The translations under genes were made by a program, and so were the position numbers. 64,000 nt of DNA from Microbacterium barkeri (GTDB lineage: Bacteria; Actinomycetota; Actinomycetes; Actinomycetales; Microbacteriaceae), in the NCBI RefSeq assembly GCF_027921765.1, contig NZ_BSEJ01000004.1, positions 172,894 through 236,893 of the forward strand. The letters run 5' to 3'. The notes beneath the pieces were generated by a model. The model was given only the letters and a program-made list of their open reading frames with translations. It ran no database searches and was not told the DNA's origin. This document shows, one piece after another, positions 1-9,185 of the stretch; positions within the stretch are counted from its first letter, which is position 1, and each line of letters starts with the position of its first letter.

Positions 1-594
1 CTCGGCGAGCGCGCGACGGGCCTCGCGGAGCGTCGCCCCGGTGGTCACGACGTCGTCGACGATGACGACCGCGCGCCCCTCGACACGGCGGCGCACGGCG
101 AGCGCTGCCGCGACGTTGCGCCCGCGCTCGGCCACGTCGAGCGCACGCTGGTCGTCGATGCGGCGCGCCCAGCGCAGCGCGCGCAGCGGGGCGACCCCCG
201 CGTGGTGCAGCAGCAGCTCGACCGGGCGGTAGCCGCGCCGTCGCGACGAGGCGGCCGACGGCGGGATGGGCACGGCGTCGACGAGGCGCCCGCTCGCGAC
301 GGCGCAGCTCACGAGCGCCGCCCGCAGCGCCGGCGCGAGGACGCGGGCGAGGTCGGTGCGCCCGCGCTGCTTGAACGCACGCAGGGACGACGCCGCGGCA
401 CCCTGATAGGCCAGCCCGCTGATCACCTCGAAGTCGTCGTCGAGGGTGCGGCGCACGACACACGGCCCGAGCGCCGCGCGGCAGCGGTCGCACACGGCGG
501 CGCCGGGTGCCCCGCATCCCGCGCAGTCGACGGGCAGGAGCAGGGCGCCGGCCTCACGCAGGGCGACGCGCAGGCCATCGGTCATCGTCGTCAT
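1..594 (-). CDS. ComF family phosphoribosyltransferase-like protein (3' end cut by window edge)
   Basis: Leftward reading frame that starts at ATG 594 (a second in-frame ATG lies at 585) and runs off the left edge, giving 198 visible codons. Near the N-terminus there is a zinc-knuckle pattern CAGCGAP...CDRC. Further on come the ComF features AFKQRGR and VPIPPS, and close to the edge the PRPP-binding loop IVDDVVTTGATL. The family is linked to DNA uptake in competent bacteria, but its role in Actinobacteria is not known. The gene follows lpqB with a 97-base gap on the same strand, the usual position at the end of the mtrAB-lpqB block. Only about 20-40 C-terminal residues should be missing, judging by family length. 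Confidence 0.9.
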   Translation of the reverse strand, partial: MTTMTDGLRVALREAGALLLPVDCAGCGAPGAAVCDRCRAALGPCVVRRTLDDDFEVISGLAYQGAAASSLRAFKQRGRTDLARVLAPALRAALVSCAVASGRLVDAVPIPPSAASSRRRGYRPVELLLHHAGVAPLRALRWARRIDDQRALDVAERGRNVAAALAVRRRVEGRAVVIVDDVVTTGATLREARRALAE

Positions 595-691
595 GAGGAC
601 ACCCTGCGCATGCCGCGCCCTCCACAGGGACGCCGCCGTCGGCACACGGCGCGGCACGCCGGCGCCGCGCGCCTGTGCACGCGGCGTCGGC

Positions 692-2395
692 TCAGCCGGG
701 CAGGCCGAGCTGCGTCGCGAGCACATCGACGCCCTTCGCCGACTCGGTGGGATTGCGGCCGCGCATGACGAGCAGGCTCCCCTCCGAGGTCAGGAGGCGC
801 ACAGGCGAGTCCTGGTTGCCCGCCCCCACTGCGACGACGTTGAGCGGCGCGGTCGCGGTCGTCCCCGGCGCCCCGATGGGCTGCTGGATGAGCTGCGCGC
901 TGTCGGTGCCGCCGGCCGCGATGCCGACCGTGCTGTCGTCGATCCAGGCGAGGTCGATGCCCGGCATGCGCAGCTGCGCGATCCGCGTCGGCGCGCCCAC
1001 CGAGAGCGGCGCGCCGTCGAAGTCGCGCTCGATCGCCGACACGATCACCCACTGCTCGTCGCCGATCGCGACGATCGCCGCGATCCGCGCGCCGTCCCGC
1101 GAGACGTCGATCGCCGTCACGCGGGAGACGTCGGTCCATCCGCCGGTCATCGGGGTCGGCTCGAGGTCGGCGCTCCAGGCCGTGAGCGAGCGCGGATCGC
1201 CCGGCCGCACCGTCCAGATCCATCCGTGCGGGTCGAGCGCGGGTGCGATCGCCGTGCCGCCCGCGTCGATCTCCGACGGATGGTCGTCGGCCGTGACGCG
1301 CATGACGCGCCCGTCCGCGAGGCCCACGGCCGCGATCTGCTGGTCGGCCGACATCGCCACGGACGCGATGTCCTCGGGGAAGTCCGAGAGGACCTCCGAC
1401 ATCCCGTCGACGGCGACGACCTCGCCGCCGGACAGGTAGCCGAACCCGTCGTCCGTGAGCACGAGCGCGCGCGAGTCGATCCGCGTCGACGCGACCGGCG
1501 CCGCCGGCACGTCGACCTCCTGGCCCTCGACCGTGAGCGCGACCTCGCGCACGTCGGTCGACGCCAGGCTCTGCTCGAGCTGCGCGCGCATGCGGCTGAG
1601 CGTCTCGTCGTCCGCTCCCGCGGCGTCGGTGAGCTCGACGTGGGCGACGCGATCGGCGTCGACCTCGATCGTCCCGCTCGCGAGCTGGACGTCGTCGGTG
1701 AAGGCGGTCTCGACCCCGGGAGCGAGCCAGTCGCTCGGCGCACCCTCCACGAGCTTCTGCACGATGCGCGTGGGCGCGTGCTGGAGCGTGAGGAACCACC
1801 GCCGGTCGGGCACGATGTGCCGCCACGTCGCGTCGAAGTAGGCGAGGTCGTGCGCGGCGTACAGCTCGCGGAAGAAGAGGCGGTCGAGCACGATGCCGTC
1901 GGGGGCCGACACGATCCGCCACTCCCCCTCGGCGTCGCGCGCGAGCTCGAACGACAGCGAGGTCGTGCCGTCGGCGATGAGGCGGTATCGCCCGTCGGAG
2001 TCGACCACGGCCTCCCCGTGCACCTCGGCCGAGACGCTCGCGGCGTCCTCCGATGCCGAGACCTCGCTCACCTCGCGGTCGTCGGTCGTGTCGATCGTGA
2101 CGCTCGCGACGGGGTTCCAGGTGTCGGCGAGATCGTCGGAGAGGTACTCGCGCGCGGTCGCCCAGCTCTGCTCGGGCGAGATCGACGCGCGCAGGAAGCC
2201 GTCGACGATCTCCTGCGGCGAATCGCCGGGGCGCGGCGACTCGGCGTCGTAGCTGCCGCCCGTGACGTCCTCGACGACGTCGCCCGGGGCGTTGCCGACC
2301 GAGACCGGGCCGCTCATCGGCAGGCCCGAGCACGCGGCGAGCGCGAGAGCGGGAACGAGGACGAGCGCGGCGAGCACGCGGCGGAGGCGGGTCAT
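692..2395 (-). CDS. lpqB: LpqB, MtrAB-associated lipoprotein
   Basis: 567-residue lipoprotein. The N-terminus is basic, then hydrophobic, ending in a lipobox ALAACSG with the acylated cysteine at residue 22. It is followed by a GerMN-like middle region and a C-terminal beta-propeller-type region, the normal LpqB layout. In mycobacteria LpqB interacts with the extracytoplasmic part of MtrB and modulates MtrA phosphorylation and cell-wall and division functions. The start codon overlaps the mtrB stop (ATGA), so the two are translationally coupled. The length is close to the family norm of about 580 residues. It ends 97 bases before comF. Confidence 0.95.
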   Translation of the reverse strand: MTRLRRVLAALVLVPALALAACSGLPMSGPVSVGNAPGDVVEDVTGGSYDAESPRPGDSPQEIVDGFLRASISPEQSWATAREYLSDDLADTWNPVASVTIDTTDDREVSEVSASEDAASVSAEVHGEAVVDSDGRYRLIADGTTSLSFELARDAEGEWRIVSAPDGIVLDRLFFRELYAAHDLAYFDATWRHIVPDRRWFLTLQHAPTRIVQKLVEGAPSDWLAPGVETAFTDDVQLASGTIEVDADRVAHVELTDAAGADDETLSRMRAQLEQSLASTDVREVALTVEGQEVDVPAAPVASTRIDSRALVLTDDGFGYLSGGEVVAVDGMSEVLSDFPEDIASVAMSADQQIAAVGLADGRVMRVTADDHPSEIDAGGTAIAPALDPHGWIWTVRPGDPRSLTAWSADLEPTPMTGGWTDVSRVTAIDVSRDGARIAAIVAIGDEQWVIVSAIERDFDGAPLSVGAPTRIAQLRMPGIDLAWIDDSTVGIAAGGTDSAQLIQQPIGAPGTTATAPLNVVAVGAGNQDSPVRLLTSEGSLLVMRGRNPTESAKGVDVLATQLGLPG

Positions 2396-4053
2396 GCGGG
2401 GTCCTCCTCGTCCTCGGTGCGGATGGGCTGGGTCAGCCCGAGCTCGTCGGTCACGCTCTCGGTGGGCTCGACGGGGATCGGCGAGCGCTCGACCGGCTGC
2501 CCCGGCACACGCGGGACGGTGAGCACGAAATGCGACCCGCGCCCCGGCTCCGACCACAGCTCGAGGGCGCCACCGTGGAGCTTCGCGTCGCCGAGCGCGA
2601 TCGCGAGGCCGAGGCCCGTGCCCCCGAGCGTGCGCTTGCGCGACGGATCCGCGCGCCAGAACCGGTCGAAGACGCGCGCCGCCTGCTCGGGCGACATGCC
2701 GAGGCCGTAGTCGCGCACGCCGATCGCGACCGCCCTGGCGTCGCTGTCGATCGTGATGACGATCGGCCGTCCCTCGCCGTGCTCGATGGCGTTGCCGATG
2801 AGGTTGCGGAGCACGCGGCGGACGCGCCGCGGGTCGACGTCGACCGGCGAGTACCCCCCGGGCGCCACGATGCGCAGCTCGCTGCCGTGCTGCGCCGCCA
2901 CCTGCCGCATGGAGGCGGCCACGTCCTCGGCGAGCTGCGCGAGGTTCGTCGACTCCAGCTCGAGCTGCACCGAGCCGGCGTAGTAGCGGCTGATCTCGAG
3001 CAGATCGGTGAGCAGCTGCTCGAAGCGCGCCACCTGATCGTGCAGCAGCTCGGCCGCTCGCGCCGTCGCCTCGTCGAACTCGGCGCGACGGTCGTTGATC
3101 ATCTCGGACGCGAGCCGGATGGTCGTGAGCGGCGTGCGCAGCTCGTGCGAGACATCCGAAACGAACCGCTGCTGCACCTGCGAGAGCTCGGCGAGCTCGG
3201 TGATCTGCGCCTCGATGCTGTCGGCCATGGCGTTGAACGAGCGGCCGAGAGCCGCGAGCTCGTCCTTGCCGCGGACGGGGAGCCGCACGTCGAAGTAGCC
3301 GGCGGCGAAGCGCGCGCTCGTCTGACTCGCCTCGATGAGCGGCTGGGCGACCGTGCGCAGCACGAACCACGAGATCGCCGCGACGAGCACGACGAGCACC
3401 ATGCCCGTGACCCACAGGGTGCCCTGCACGAAGCGGAGGGTGCGGTCTGCCTCCTGCAGGCTGTACGCGAGGTACACCTCGTACGCGCCCGCGTTCTGCA
3501 CCTGGAGCTGCTGGCCGACGACGATGCCGGGCACCGGCTCCTCGTCGTCGTCGAGCTGCAGGGCGACGGACTGCCACCACTGGTTCTCGTCGGAGGCGCG
3601 CACGCGCTCGCGGAGCCCCTCGCTGAGGATGGCCTCCTCGCCGTCGGCGAGGAGGAAGGCGAAGTCGGGCGGCGCGATCGCCGACGGCGCGTCGTCGATG
3701 CGGAAGTAGGCGAAGTACGGCGTGCCGCCCTGGCTCGTGAACGCGGTGCGGGCGTCGAAGAGCACCTGCTGGAGGGCCGCGCCGTCCGCGGCGACCTCGG
3801 CCGTGTCGATGACGTCCTGCGCGGCGAGCACCGCGCGCTGCGCCTGATCGAGCACCTCGTCCCTGCTCGTGGAGAAGAGGTTGTTGTGGATGGCCAGGGC
3901 CGTCCACACGCACGTCACGGCGATCGCGAGCGCTGTCGCCGCCACCGTCATGAAGGTCGTGCGGAAGCGGAGCGAGCTCGTCCACTGCGCCCGGATGGCC
4001 GGCACCCAGGTCGACGGGCGCCGGAGCGTGATGCGCGCGGGCCCCTGCGACAT
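2392..4053 (-). CDS. mtrB: MtrB, sensor histidine kinase
   Basis: 553-residue membrane kinase. The first transmembrane helix lies at about residues 33-55, then an extracytoplasmic sensor region of about 130 residues, a second helix near 195-220, HAMP, HisKA and HATPase_c. The H box reads VSHELRTPL with the phosphorylated histidine at residue 303. An N box (NLIGNAIEH) lies near 420 and G boxes (DYGLGMS, GGTGLGLA) near 450-490. It phosphorylates MtrA, the essential actinobacterial regulator of wall hydrolases and division. The start at 4053 lies 5 bases after the mtrA stop. The open frame extends further upstream but there overlaps mtrA, so the ATG of MSQGPAR is chosen. Confidence 0.96.
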   Translation of the reverse strand: MSQGPARITLRRPSTWVPAIRAQWTSSLRFRTTFMTVAATALAIAVTCVWTALAIHNNLFSTSRDEVLDQAQRAVLAAQDVIDTAEVAADGAALQQVLFDARTAFTSQGGTPYFAYFRIDDAPSAIAPPDFAFLLADGEEAILSEGLRERVRASDENQWWQSVALQLDDDEEPVPGIVVGQQLQVQNAGAYEVYLAYSLQEADRTLRFVQGTLWVTGMVLVVLVAAISWFVLRTVAQPLIEASQTSARFAAGYFDVRLPVRGKDELAALGRSFNAMADSIEAQITELAELSQVQQRFVSDVSHELRTPLTTIRLASEMINDRRAEFDEATARAAELLHDQVARFEQLLTDLLEISRYYAGSVQLELESTNLAQLAEDVAASMRQVAAQHGSELRIVAPGGYSPVDVDPRRVRRVLRNLIGNAIEHGEGRPIVITIDSDARAVAIGVRDYGLGMSPEQAARVFDRFWRADPSRKRTLGGTGLGLAIALGDAKLHGGALELWSEPGRGSHFVLTVPRVPGQPVERSPIPVEPTESVTDELGLTQPIRTEDEEDPA

Positions 4054-4058
4054 GCGCG

Positions 4059-4739
4059 CTAGATCGCCGCGCCGGCGCGATAGCCGACGCCGCGCACCGT
4101 CATGACGATCTTCGGGTTGTCCGGATCGATCTCGATCTTCGCGCGCAGGCGCTGCACGTGGACGTTCACCAGGCGCGTGTCGGCCTTGTAGTGGTATCCC
4201 CAGACCTGCTCGAGGAGGGCCTCGCGCGAGAAGACCTGCTGCGGCTTCGAGGCGAGCGCGACGAGCAGCTCGAACTCGAGGGGCGTGAGCGAGATCGGGG
4301 TCTGCCCCCGACGCACCTCGTGCGCCGCGACGTCGATCGTGAGGTCGCCCGCGCGCAGGACGTCGCCCGACGACTCGGGGGCCGGTCGCAGGCGCGTGCG
4401 GATGCGCGCCACGAGCTCCTTCGGATTGAAGGGCTTGACGATGTAGTCGTCGGCGCCCGCCTCCAGGCCCGCGACGACATCGGCGGTGTCGGAGCGGGCG
4501 GTCAGCATGATGATCGGGACGCCCGACTCTCCCCGGATCTCGGAGCAGATCTCGATGCCGTCCTTGCCGGGGAGCATGAGATCGAGCAGCACGAGGTCGG
4601 GGCGCTCCTGCCGCCAGCTGTCGACGGCGAGCGCTCCGTCCGCGCAGAAGGCCGTGTCGAAGCCCTCCGTGCGCAGGACGATGCCGATCATCTCGGCGAG
4701 GGCCGTGTCGTCGTCGACGACGAGGATGCGGGCGCTCAT
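4059..4739 (-). CDS. mtrA: MtrA, OmpR-type response regulator
   Basis: 226 residues. The receiver domain has the acidic pocket D9-D11, the phospho-acceptor aspartate at residue 53 (LLDLMLPG) and the conserved lysine in IVKPF. The C-terminus (about 125-226) is an OmpR/PhoB winged helix ending in RGVGYRAG. The ribosome site AAAGGA lies 8 bases before the ATG. MtrA controls peptidoglycan hydrolase and division genes in Actinobacteria. It is the first gene of mtrA-mtrB-lpqB, transcribed leftward from the 179-base gap shared with the divergent membrane-protein operon. Its length and sequence are typical of the family. Confidence 0.97.
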   Translation of the reverse strand: MSARILVVDDDTALAEMIGIVLRTEGFDTAFCADGALAVDSWRQERPDLVLLDLMLPGKDGIEICSEIRGESGVPIIMLTARSDTADVVAGLEAGADDYIVKPFNPKELVARIRTRLRPAPESSGDVLRAGDLTIDVAAHEVRRGQTPISLTPLEFELLVALASKPQQVFSREALLEQVWGYHYKADTRLVNVHVQRLRAKIEIDPDNPKIVMTVRGVGYRAGAAI

Positions 4740-4805
4740 GAGGCTGGTCCTTTGCTCCGGTTGCGCGCCGACGCGCGTCGTTCGCGCGGGCGAGGCGTCC
4801 TCGAC

Positions 4806-4811
4806 AGCCTA
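4806..4811 (-). promoter_or_regulatory. Candidate -10 element for mtrA
   Basis: On the minus strand this reads TAGGCT, a good actinobacterial -10 hexamer, 66 bases before the mtrA ATG. That would give a 5' leader of roughly 60 bases. No convincing -35 hexamer is seen 17 bases further upstream. Confidence 0.35.
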
Positions 4812-4918
4812 GACGAACGGTCGCGCCGAGCGGCGGCGACACGGGGCCCCGCGCGTGTGACACGATGAGAGCGGGGGCGGCAGCCGTCCGCTCGCAGGCA
4901 GGTCGAGGGAGGATCGAC

Positions 4919-6355
4919 GTGACCGCAGAACCGTCGTGGACGCCGGCGCCGCGGGGCGGGCTCATCCCGCTCCAGCCGCTCGGGTTCGGCACGATCCTCG
5001 GCAGGTCCTTCTCCGCCCTGCGCGGCAACCCCCGCGTGCTCCTGGGCTTCGCGATGGTCGTGCAGCTGGCTGCGTCGATCGTCGGGGTCGTCGTGATCGG
5101 CTGGGTCACGTACGCGGCGATGTCGCGCCTCGACACCGTGAACGAGTTCTCCGACGACTTCGGCCTCATCGCGGCCGGCTCGACGCTCATCGCCGTTCTC
5201 ACGACGATCGGCGTCGCGCTCGTGATGAGCGTCCTCGGCATCATCGTCCAGGCGGTCGTCGTGGGCGAGGTCGCCCACGCCGCGCTCGGCGGGCGCGCGA
5301 CGCTCGGCGCGATCTGGCGCCGGGTGCGCCCGGTCGTGTGGCGTCTGATCGGGTACTACGCCCTTGTCACGATCGCCGTCTCCGTCGCCGTCGGCGTCCT
5401 CATCGCGGTCGGGTTCGCACTCGGCTCGGTCGAGATCTGGATGGCCGTGGTCTACGGGGTGCTCGCCGCGCTGGCGGCGATCGTGCTGTACGCGTGGCTC
5501 GGCACGAAGCTCTTCGTCGTGCCGAGCGCGATCATCCTCGAGCACGCGACGGTGATCGGCGGCATCCGCCGCTCGTGGCAGCTCACGCGCGGCCGGTTCT
5601 GGCCCACGTTCGGCATCATCGTGCTCATCGGCCTGATCATGAACACCGCCTCGTACGTCGTGGGCATGCCGTTCACCTTCCTCGGCTCCGCGATGTCGAG
5701 CATCTTCGCCCCGACGGGGTCTCCCGACGCGGCCGCCGGGATCGGCTTCGTGCTCGCGATCGCCGCGAGCCAGATCGTGACGCTCGTCATCTCGTCGGTG
5801 ACGGTGGTCGTGCAGGCGACGTCGTCGGCGCTCGTCTACATCGACGCGCGCATGCGCCGCGAGGGCATCGACCTGCGGATGCAGTCCTACGTCGAGCGCC
5901 GCGACAGCGGCCGCACCGACCTCGACGACCCCTACGCCTTCGACCCCGACGCGGTCGCGCCGGTGCGGGCGTCCTGGCCCGCATACGCGGGCCCCGCGTA
6001 CGGCTCTCCCGCCGCGCCCTACGGCGCGCAGCCGCCGTACGGGCAGCCGGCTCCGCAGTACGGGCAGCCGGCACCGCAGTACGGGCAGTACGCACCCCAA
6101 TACGGACAGCCGGCACCGCAGTACGGCCAGTACGCACCCCAGTACGGTCAGCCGGCGCCGCAGTACGGGCAGCCGGCCCCGCAATACGGGCAGTACGCGC
6201 CGACCTCCGGACAGCCGGCGCCGTCGGAGCGCACTCCCGACGCGTCCGGCGCCCCGGCATCGGCCGAGCGCCCGACCGCCCCGCCGTACGCGCGTCCCGT
6301 CGACACCGGCTCGGCGCCCGACGCGGGGCGGACGGACGCCGCGGACGGCTCGTGA
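4919..6355 (+). CDS. Glycerophosphodiester phosphodiesterase-type membrane-domain protein with 7-residue repeat tail
   Basis: 478-residue integral membrane protein. About six hydrophobic helices span residues 44-305. The C-terminal third is hydrophilic and rich in Pro, Gln, Tyr, Gly and Ala, with seven copies of APQYGQ(P/Y) at about residues 378-426. The membrane part resembles the GDPDase membrane domain family (YciC/UPF0259-like). No catalytic phosphodiesterase domain is present, so the enzyme name is only a family label. GTG 4919 is chosen because GGAGG lies 7 bases upstream; an ATG at 4865 lacks a site. It is the first gene of the DUF4129/DUF4350/MoxR/DUF58 operon and overlaps the next gene by GTGA. 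The substrate or partner is unknown. Confidence 0.85.
   Translation: MTAEPSWTPAPRGGLIPLQPLGFGTILGRSFSALRGNPRVLLGFAMVVQLAASIVGVVVIGWVTYAAMSRLDTVNEFSDDFGLIAAGSTLIAVLTTIGVALVMSVLGIIVQAVVVGEVAHAALGGRATLGAIWRRVRPVVWRLIGYYALVTIAVSVAVGVLIAVGFALGSVEIWMAVVYGVLAALAAIVLYAWLGTKLFVVPSAIILEHATVIGGIRRSWQLTRGRFWPTFGIIVLIGLIMNTASYVVGMPFTFLGSAMSSIFAPTGSPDAAAGIGFVLAIAASQIVTLVISSVTVVVQATSSALVYIDARMRREGIDLRMQSYVERRDSGRTDLDDPYAFDPDAVAPVRASWPAYAGPAYGSPAAPYGAQPPYGQPAPQYGQPAPQYGQYAPQYGQPAPQYGQYAPQYGQPAPQYGQPAPQYGQYAPTSGQPAPSERTPDASGAPASAERPTAPPYARPVDTGSAPDAGRTDAADGS
6050..6196 (+). repeat. Seven tandem 21-base units encoding APQYGQ(P/Y)
   Basis: Seven contiguous 21-base units, each translating to APQYGQP or APQYGQY. 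Degenerate half units flank them on both sides. Synonymous codons differ between units (gct/gca/gcg/gcc for Ala, cag/caa for Gln), so the amino-acid pattern is better conserved than the DNA. Confidence 0.95.
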
Positions 6356-7029
6356 CGGGCGCGCAGCTCGCGACCGGCGCGCTCCGGCTCGTCCTCGCGA
6401 CCCTGCCGGACGGCGACGAGGCCCGCGACTGGGCCGAGGACGAGCTCGGCGACCCGGTCTACGACGCCGCCCAGCCGACTCTCCTCGACCGCATCGCCGG
6501 GGCGATCGCCGACTTCTTCGCGCGGCTCTTCGACACCGAGCTCGGCGCCGAATGGAACCCGCTCCTCGCGATCGTCGTCACCGGCGTCATCGCGATCGTC
6601 GTCGTGTGCGCCTTCCTCATCTGGGGTCGCCCCCGCTCCGCGCATCGCGCGCCGTCGCGCTCGGCGCTGCTGTTCGGCGAGGACGAGCACCGCGCGGCGG
6701 CGGAGCTCCGCGCCTCAGCGGCTCGCCGAGCCGAAGCGGGCGACTGGACCGGCGCCGTGGTCGACCGGTTCCGCGCGCTCGCACGGTCGCTCGAGGAACG
6801 CGACCTCCTCGATGCTCCCCCCGGCACGACCGCCCAGCGCTTCGCCGTGCTCGCGAAGGCGCCGTTCCCCGCTCACGCGGACGCGCTATCGCGGGCCGCC
6901 GCAGCGTTCGACGACGTGCGCTACCTGCGCCGCGAGGGCACCGCCGAGATGTACGCCGCCGTCGCGCAGCTCGACGACGCGATCTCGGCCGCGCGCCCCG
7001 CGCGCCTGCGCGAGGGGGTTCTCGGATGA
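6352..7029 (+). CDS. DUF4129 domain-containing membrane protein
   Basis: 225 residues. One clear transmembrane helix (LLAIVVTGVIAIVVVCAFLIW) lies at about residues 67-87, followed by a cytoplasmic DUF4129-type region. That region contains WTGAVVDRFRALARSLEERDLL and a conserved Tyr/Phe-rich segment near VRYLRRE. The GTG start overlaps the preceding stop (GTGA) and the 3' end overlaps the next start (ATGA). The family occurs next to MoxR ATPases, DUF58 and transglutaminase-like proteins. A role in assembling or maintaining a membrane complex is commonly proposed but no biochemical function is established. Confidence 0.85.
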   Translation: MTGAQLATGALRLVLATLPDGDEARDWAEDELGDPVYDAAQPTLLDRIAGAIADFFARLFDTELGAEWNPLLAIVVTGVIAIVVVCAFLIWGRPRSAHRAPSRSALLFGEDEHRAAAELRASAARRAEAGDWTGAVVDRFRALARSLEERDLLDAPPGTTAQRFAVLAKAPFPAHADALSRAAAAFDDVRYLRREGTAEMYAAVAQLDDAISAARPARLREGVLG

Positions 7030-8204
7030 CCGAGCTCCGGGAGAGCGCGCCGGAAGCCGCACCCGCGCGCCGCGGCCGGCGCGCCCTCGGCTGGATCGCC
7101 CTCGTCGCCGGGTTCGTCGTGTTCGGCCTCGTGCTCGTGCTCGTCGCGGGTCGCGAATGGTCGCAGCGGCCGGCGCTCGACGCGGAGTCCGCGGGCCCGG
7201 ACGGCGCACTCGCCGTCACCCGGCTGCTCGAGGAGCGCCTGGACGTCGACGTCGTCATCGTGTCGAGCCTCGACGAGGCGCTCGACGCGGTCGACGACGG
7301 AACAGGGCTCGCACTCGGCTCGACGGCCCCGCTCGCCGACGACGACGTCGAGCGGCTCGTGGCGCAGGCGGGCGACACCGTGCTCCTCGCGCCGACCTCG
7401 CGCGATCTCCGCATCCTGTTCGCCTCCTCCGGCTTCCAGGCCTTCGGCGACGGCACGCCCGCCGCGCCGTCCTGCGGGCTCGAGGTCGCCGTGAACGCAG
7501 GCGATGTCGTGCCCGGAGAGGCGTACGACCGCGGCGGCGCCGACGTCGCCTGCTACCCGGTCGCCGACAGCGGGTTCGCCCTCCTGCAGCAGGAGGGCGA
7601 CGGCCGTACGGTGTCCGCGGTCGACGGCGCGTCTCTGCTCGTCAACGAGCACCTCGACCGCGAGGGGAACGCGGCGCTCGCGCTTGGGCTCCTCGCGGCG
7701 CGCGACGAGCTCGTCTGGTACCTGCCCCGCATCGCCGACGCCGCGAGCACGGCCCCCGCGACGCTCGGCGAGCTCACGCCGGCGTGGGTCACCCCCGCGA
7801 TCGTCGCCGCCGCACTCGCCGCTCTCGCGGCCGGCATCTGGCGGGGCCGGCGCTTCGGCCCGCTCGTCGCGGAGGATCTGCCGGTCACGGTGCGCGCGAA
7901 TGAGACCCTCGAGGGGCGCGCGCGGCTCTACGCGCGCGCATCCGACGCCGCGCACGCCGCCCGGCTGCTGCGCGCGGGGGCATCCGCCCGGATGGCCGTG
8001 CGACTCGGCCTGCCTCGCACCGCGCCGCCCGCCGAGGTCGCCGACGCCGCGGCCATCCGCCTGCGCGCACGCGCCGACGCCGTGCGCGGCATCCTGCTCG
8101 CCGAGCCCCACGACGACGCATCGCTCGTGGCCTTCGGCGAGCGCCTCCACGACCTCGAGACGGCCGTCGACGCGGCCGTCCGCACCGAAAGGACACCATC
8201 GTGA
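7026..8204 (+). CDS. DUF4350 domain-containing membrane protein
   Basis: 392 residues. An N-terminal helix lies near residues 20-42 and a second near 258-280 (PAIVAAALAALAAGIW). Between them sits the DUF4350 domain, a Rossmann-like fold of the GldG/IFT52 type, with GPDGALAVTRLLEERLDVDV and a segment matching the LVNEHLDREGNAAL motif. The C-terminal cytoplasmic tail is helical and rich in Ala and Arg. ATG 7026 overlaps the DUF4129 stop and its own stop overlaps the moxR GTG. Its place between DUF4129 and MoxR is the standard actinobacterial order; function is unknown. Confidence 0.85.
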   Translation: MTELRESAPEAAPARRGRRALGWIALVAGFVVFGLVLVLVAGREWSQRPALDAESAGPDGALAVTRLLEERLDVDVVIVSSLDEALDAVDDGTGLALGSTAPLADDDVERLVAQAGDTVLLAPTSRDLRILFASSGFQAFGDGTPAAPSCGLEVAVNAGDVVPGEAYDRGGADVACYPVADSGFALLQQEGDGRTVSAVDGASLLVNEHLDREGNAALALGLLAARDELVWYLPRIADAASTAPATLGELTPAWVTPAIVAAALAALAAGIWRGRRFGPLVAEDLPVTVRANETLEGRARLYARASDAAHAARLLRAGASARMAVRLGLPRTAPPAEVADAAAIRLRARADAVRGILLAEPHDDASLVAFGERLHDLETAVDAAVRTERTPS

Positions 8205-9169
8205 CCGAGACCCCGAACGGCGATCCCGCGGCGCTCCGCGAGGCGATGGGGCGCGTGCGCCAGGAGATCGGCAAGGCCGTCGTCGGCCAGGACGGCGCCG
8301 TGAGCGGCCTGCTCATCGCGCTGCTCGCCCGCGGCCACGTGCTGCTCGAGGGCGTGCCCGGCGTCGCGAAGACGCTCCTCGTGCGCACCTTCAGCCGGGC
8401 CCTGGGCCTCGACACCAAGCGCGTCCAGTTCACGCCCGACCTCATGCCGGGCGACGTGTCCGGCTCGCTCATCTACGACGCCCGCTCGGGCGAGTTCGAG
8501 TTCCGCGAGGGCCCGGTGTTCACGCACATCCTCCTCGCCGACGAGATCAACCGCACACCTCCGAAGACCCAGGCCGCCCTGCTCGAGGCGATGGAGGAGC
8601 GGCAGGTCTCGACCGACGGCGTCACGCGCCCGCTGCCGGCCCCGTTCCTCGTGGCGGCGACCCAGAACCCGATCGAGCACGAGGGCACGTACACGCTGCC
8701 GGAAGCGCAGCTCGACCGCTTCCTCATGAAGCTCGTCGTCGAGGTGCCCGCGCGCGATGCCGAGGTCGCCGTGCTCCGCCGCCACGCCGACGGGTTCTCG
8801 CCGCGCGCGCTCGACGGGGTCGAGGCGGTCGTGACGGCATCCGACATCGCGTCCGCGCAGCGGGCGGTCGAGGCGGTGACGGTCACCGACGACGTGCTCG
8901 CCTACATCGTCGACCTCGCGCGCGCGACCCGGCAGAGCCCCTCCGTGCAGCTGGGCGCGAGCCCGCGCGCGGCGACCGCTCTGCTGGCGGCGGCCAAGGC
9001 ATGGGCCTGGCTCGGCGGCTACCCCGCGATCACGCCCGATCACGTGCAGGCGATGATCGTGCCCGTGTGGCGACACCGCATCCGCCTCCGAGCCGACGCC
9101 GAGATCGAGGGCGTCTCGGTCGAGGCCGTGCTGACCTCGGTGCTGCAGCAGACGCCGGTGCCGCTCTGA
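8201..9169 (+). CDS. MoxR family AAA+ ATPase
   Basis: 322 residues. Walker A GVPGVAKT lies at residues 51-58 and Walker B LLADEIN has D114/E115. Sensor-1 is at ATQNPIEHEGTY, followed by an AAA lid domain. MoxR ATPases act as chaperones that load metal ions or remodel partner proteins, usually alongside VWA or DUF58 proteins encoded next door. GTG 8201 overlaps the DUF4350 stop, and GAAAGGA lies 9-10 bases upstream. The DUF58 partner begins 17 bases after its stop. Family membership is clear; the client is not. Confidence 0.95.
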   Translation: MTETPNGDPAALREAMGRVRQEIGKAVVGQDGAVSGLLIALLARGHVLLEGVPGVAKTLLVRTFSRALGLDTKRVQFTPDLMPGDVSGSLIYDARSGEFEFREGPVFTHILLADEINRTPPKTQAALLEAMEERQVSTDGVTRPLPAPFLVAATQNPIEHEGTYTLPEAQLDRFLMKLVVEVPARDAEVAVLRRHADGFSPRALDGVEAVVTASDIASAQRAVEAVTVTDDVLAYIVDLARATRQSPSVQLGASPRAATALLAAAKAWAWLGGYPAITPDHVQAMIVPVWRHRIRLRADAEIEGVSVEAVLTSVLQQTPVPL

Positions 9170-9185
9170 GCGCGCGGAGGTCGCC

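Noticed and set aside
446..2710. 754-codon open frame on the plus strand opposite lpqB
   Set aside because: Arg/Asp/His/Val-rich translation with no domain; it is the antisense shadow of lpqB and mtrB, caused by high GC in third positions.
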